From contig NC_091214.1 of NCBI RefSeq assembly GCF_040958095.1, positions 9,407,871-9,471,870 of the forward strand: DNA of 64,000 bases, given 5' to 3'. The position numbers and the translations under genes were made by a program. This document shows positions 60,536-64,000 of the stretch, piece after piece. Source of the stretch: Procambarus clarkii (taxonomy: Eukaryota; Arthropoda; Malacostraca; Decapoda; Cambaridae). The notes under the pieces were generated by a model. That model was not told the origin of the DNA, did not search any database, and saw only the letters and a list, made by a program, of their open reading frames with translations. The first letter of the stretch is position 1. Every line of letters begins with the position of its first letter.

Positions 60536-61008
60536 AACGCAATTCGGACAATAAGGAGCAGGGCGGCGCTCCATTAAGTGACCGTGGGTTAAGCGGGTAT
60601 GACCAACCCGCAGCCGTGCCAAAGCAGTGTCCCACCGCCGGTTACGGTGGTAGGAGGAAGGCCACGGGGACACACTACGTTTGAGAGTACGCAGCTTGTT
60701 ATCAACCACAGAGGACCAACAACCCTGCCAACGGGCAAGAATGGAAGAATGAATAACAGGATAAAAGTCGGAATAAGGAAGACCTTTACAGGAGATGGGA
60801 CAAGAACGGATAGCTTCCTTAGCGGCAGCATCCGCACGCTCATTGAAAGAAACACCAATATGGCTGGGAACCCAGCAAAACTCAACTGATTTAAATTTAC
60901 TAGAAATAAGAAACAGCCAATGTTGAATCTCGACGACCACCGGATGTTCAGGATTAAAAGACCCTAGAGCCATGAGGGCACTACGAGAGTCAACTTTTTT
61001 TTAACTTA
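60536..61008 (-). pseudogene. LINE D RNase H, C-terminal part
   Basis: Carries VDSRSALMALGSF, FCWVPSHIGVSFNERADAAA (the RNase H motif with catalytic Asp) and a closing zinc-knuckle-like YCPNCVVPLTVVHIL, which dissolves into the 23-bp repeats. The N-terminal half of the same domain lies at 61246 onward. Confidence 0.8.
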
Positions 61009-61011
61009 CTC

Positions 61012-61245
61012 GTCAACTTACGAGTTTTTTTGTTTTTTTGTTTTTTTTTTTTCATTCCATGTAATGTTATCATTTTTTTGTCTATAAATTTTGCAAGTAT
61101 TTACCTCCTTAAAATTTTCTTAGATTAAGGACCTGCCCGAAACGCTGCGCGTGCTAGTGGCTTTACAAGACTGTAATTACCATAATTGTATCCTCACATT
61201 CCTTATGTACATTCTTGTATATGCATAAATAAATAAATAAATAAA
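61012..61245 (+). mobile_element. 3' fragment of a family-A LINE inside LINE D
   Basis: Plus-strand copy of the A-family 3' end: GACCTGCCCGAAACGCTGCG, ACAAGACTGTAATTACC and a (AAAT)n tail, preceded by T-rich filler. It splits the RNase H codons after FVVV and before VDSRS; a 3-base AAC may be the target duplication. Confidence 0.85.
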
Positions 61246-64000
61246 AACTACAACCACAAAGGAGGAATGAGAATGAGAAAGCAAGAGAAGAAGAGCATAG
61301 AGAATAGCATAAAGTTCTGCCGTAAAGACGCTAGCCTCCGAAGGGAGGCGACACATATAAGTACGGTCAGGAAAAACAACAGAGTAGCCCACACCGTCCG
61401 CAGACTTAGACCCATCAGTGAAGATGGAAATAGAGTAGGAGTGCGAAGAAAAGTGCTCAAGGAAGAGGTTTTTCAGAATTGTAGGAGGGGTAAAGGCTTT
61501 AGTAATACAAGTCAAGGACGTACAAAACTTGGGAAGGGGGACTCTCCACGGAGGTAATAAGGAAGGAACAATACGAGGAGAAACAGTAGAAATATGAACA
61601 GAAAGAGAATCCTGTAAGTGAGATAACCAGACAGAAAGTGGGAGACAATGAAGAGGAACAGGAACCACAGGAGGAGGAAAAGTCAATGCACGACAGAGGC
61701 GAGAGGAAGGATGTTGGAAGGACCGCGCAAGATAGCGAAGACAGTAGCGATCACGGCGCTCCTGAAGAGATAGGAAGCCAGTGTCAACATACAAACTGAG
61801 GGCGGGAGTCGAACGAAAGGCACCAGAGCCGAGACGCAACCCAGTATGGTGCAAAGCATCAAGACGGCGAAGAGTAGAAGGAGAAGCAGAAGAGTATGCA
61901 GGGCAACCATAATCGAGTTTAGACAGGACGAGAGAGGAGTGCAAATAGTGGAGCGTGCACCTATCCGCTCCCCAAGAAGTATGGGACAAAACCTTAAGGA
62001 GGTTAAGGGCCTTGGAGCATTCAACTCGGAGGTAAGAGATATGGGCTGACCAAGACAAACGAGTGTCAAAGACTAACCCCAAAAGCTTCGCGGAATCCCT
62101 GTACACAATGGGATGACCATAAAGCGACAAAGAGGGACGAAGAACGACATGCCTCCGAGTAAAAGTCATAGCACAAGTCTTAGACGCAGAAAACTTGAAG
62201 CCATGAATGGTGGCCCAAGACGACACGGCATCAATCGCAAGTTGAAGCCGCTGTTGAAGGAGAGGGAAGTCATCACCCCGACAGCAAAGGGTAAGATCAT
62301 CAACATAGAGAGCAGAGAAGATGCCAGAAGGAAGAGAGGAAAGAAGACCGTTGAGGGCAACTAGAAAAAGAGTAGTGCTCAGAACACTACCCTGGGGTAC
62401 ACCCTCATACTGCTGAAAAGGGGCAGAGAGAGCAGTACCAAGCCGCACACGAAAGGAACGACGAGAGAGGAAGCTCCGGAGGAAGAGAGGGAGGTTCCCA
62501 CGAAGGCCAAAAGAAGGAAGTTGAGACAGAATATGATACCGCCAGGTAGTGTCGTAAGCCTTTTCCAGGTCAAAAAGGACGGCAACAACGGAGGTCTTCG
62601 CAGCAAAAGCAGTACGAATATAGATCTCCAAGTTCACCAGGACATCCGTTGTGCTGCGGCACTTGCGAAAACCAAATTGAGAAGGGGAGAGGTGGCGATA
62701 GTGTTCTAAGAACCACATCAAACGAACGTTGACCATACGTTCAAAGAGCTTGCAGACACAACTCGTGAGAGCAATAGGGCGGAAGTCCTTGGGGGATGAC
62801 CCGAGAGACCCTGGTTTCCGAACAGGGAGGACAACAGCATCGAGCCAGTCTTCAGGGACTGACGACGACTCCCAGGCCCGATTGTACAGACTCAGTAAAT
62901 ACTGAGACGTGCACGGAGGGAGATAGCGAAGCATTTCATAATGAATGTCATCGGAGCCCGCTGCCGTAGAACCACAAAGGGCTAGGGCAGACTGAAGCTC
63001 AGAGAGAGAGAAGGGATCATTATAGGGAAGGTGAAGATAAGTACAGAAATTTAAAGCACGAGATTCAAGGAGAGGCTTACGAAGAAGGAAGGATTGGGGG
63101 AGATGAGAACCAGAACTAACAGAGGAGAAATGGGAACCCAGTTTGGTCGCAACCTGCAACCGGTCCGCCACAAGAGCACTATGAAGGCGAAGGACCGGTG
63201 AGACATCGGGAACGAACTTACCCGCAATCTTGCGGATACGCTTCCAGACCAGTGGAAGAGGAGTTTCGGACGTAACGGTGGAGACATAAAACTCCCAGCA
63301 AGCACGTTTAGCCGCACGGATGGTCCTACGGGCCACCGCACTCGCCTTCCGAAACAAAAGAAAAGACGCAACCGTCTGCCGGCGGCGATGTCTCTTCCAG
63401 GCTGCACGCTTACCGCGGACAGCCCGAGCACAGTCCAAACTCCACCAGGGAACGCACTTCCGCGTTCCCCGAGAGGAAGAGCGAGGAATAGAGTGGAGGG
63501 CAGCGTCAAAGACAGTGTCATGAAAAAGAAGGAGGGCGCGAGGGAGAGGTAAAACGGAAAGGTCGGAAATAGTAGCACGGAGAGTAAAGAGGCGCCAGTC
63601 AGCCTCGGCAAACCGCCACTTAGGGAAGGAGAGAGGAGGGCGAAAGGAGAAAAAAGTGACAAGGATAGGAAAATGGTCACTGCCATGGAGGTCATCAAGG
63701 ACTCGCCACCCAAAATCTAAGGAAAGGGATGACGAGCACAGAGAAAGATCAAGACAAGAAAGGGAGCGAGTCCGAGAGTCCAAATGAGTGGGCTCACCAG
63801 AATTGAGAAGGGACAAGGAAGAAGAGAGGATGAAAGGTTCAAGGAGGCGACCCCGGGTGTTTGTCAGCACATCACCCCAAAGGGCATGACGACAATTGAA
63901 ATCACACAGCAGGAGCACAGGCTCCGGCAAGGAGTCTAGGAGGTGTTTAAGATCGGGAAGAGAAAGTGGGACAGTGGGGGGGGGGAGATAAATGGAACAA
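61246..64000 (-). pseudogene. LINE D endonuclease, RT and RNase H start
   Basis: One open frame of about 918 codons, open past the right window edge, so the start is not seen. The endonuclease end has LLLCDFNCRHALWG and GSDHFPILV. The RT has DFRPIALTSCVCKLFERMV, FDLEKAYDTTWRYHIL, GVPQGSVLSTTLFLVALNGL and the active site LYVDDLTLCC (YVDD). A thumb and linker follow, then RNase H opens with ISIFTDGSKSADGVGYSV and EASVFTAELYAI before the inserted LINE fragment. An EN-RT-RNH layout fits the I superfamily. It is intact apart from the insertion. Confidence 0.85.

Larger units (their letters stand above)
60536..64000 (-). mobile_element. LINE D (I-like, with RNase H), runs off the window end
   Basis: Minus-strand LINE with endonuclease, RT and RNase H, interrupted at 61012-61245 by the 3' end of a family-A LINE. 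Its 5' part extends past 64000. Its base composition is more GC-rich than the A/B LINEs. Confidence 0.85.

Noticed and set aside
61177-61245. C-terminal tail of the LINE D frame (VFIYLFIYAYTRMYIR)
   Set aside because: These codons belong to the inserted LINE 3' fragment and its AAAT tail, not to RNase H.

Overview
The window looks like a repeat-dense arthropod genome, most plausibly a decapod crustacean. Supporting signs are introns with canonical GT/AG ends, spliced BIR-RING coding sequence, EN-RT LINEs with (TTTA)n tails, a tRNA-derived SINE and a Ty3/Gypsy retrotransposon. Some repeat families resemble decapod repeats as I remember them, which I could not verify. I see no bacterial gene organisation and no ordinary host gene.

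Layout. (1) 1-14784 and 27034-34700 are one GC-rich satellite array in the same orientation, with a 26-bp monomer and higher-order duplications. (2) The array is interrupted at 14785-27027 by a 12,243-bp AT-rich element. It has very long terminal inverted repeats (about 2.95 kb per arm), 5'-AG...CT-3' ends and a perfect 6-bp target duplication (GACTGC). The unoccupied site survives in a duplicated block of the same array at 32825-32830. (3) 34701-38893 holds diverged tandem repeats, two foldback elements, (TA)n tracts and a short tandem array of a tRNA-derived SINE. (4) 38894-59633 is a degraded Ty3/Gypsy element with integrase in front of reverse transcriptase (gmr1-like order), broken by two LINE insertions. 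The second sits in the 3' LTR and is itself a stack of nested LINEs. (5) 59634-64000 carries fragments of at least two further LINE families on the minus strand.

The most interesting object is the 12.2-kb inverted-repeat element. Its unique core (about 17.8-23.9 kb) is packed with five genes. Four lie on the minus strand: a methyltransferase-like protein with a tiny first exon, and three tandem paralogues resembling macro domains (ADP-ribose binding or hydrolysis). The fifth is a three-exon gene on the plus strand encoding an inhibitor-of-apoptosis protein with two BIR domains and a C-terminal RING. The two outermost genes run outward into the arms, where each meets the same mirrored AATAAA. 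A TATA-like box lies upstream of every gene. There is no recognisable transposase, integrase, DNA polymerase, packaging ATPase, protease or capsid gene. Long TIRs, AG...CT ends and a 6-bp duplication are Polinton/Maverick hallmarks, so I infer a non-autonomous, Polinton-like element. It carries only host-interaction cargo (control of cell death, plus ADP-ribose and possibly methyl chemistry), and virus-derived cargo is possible.
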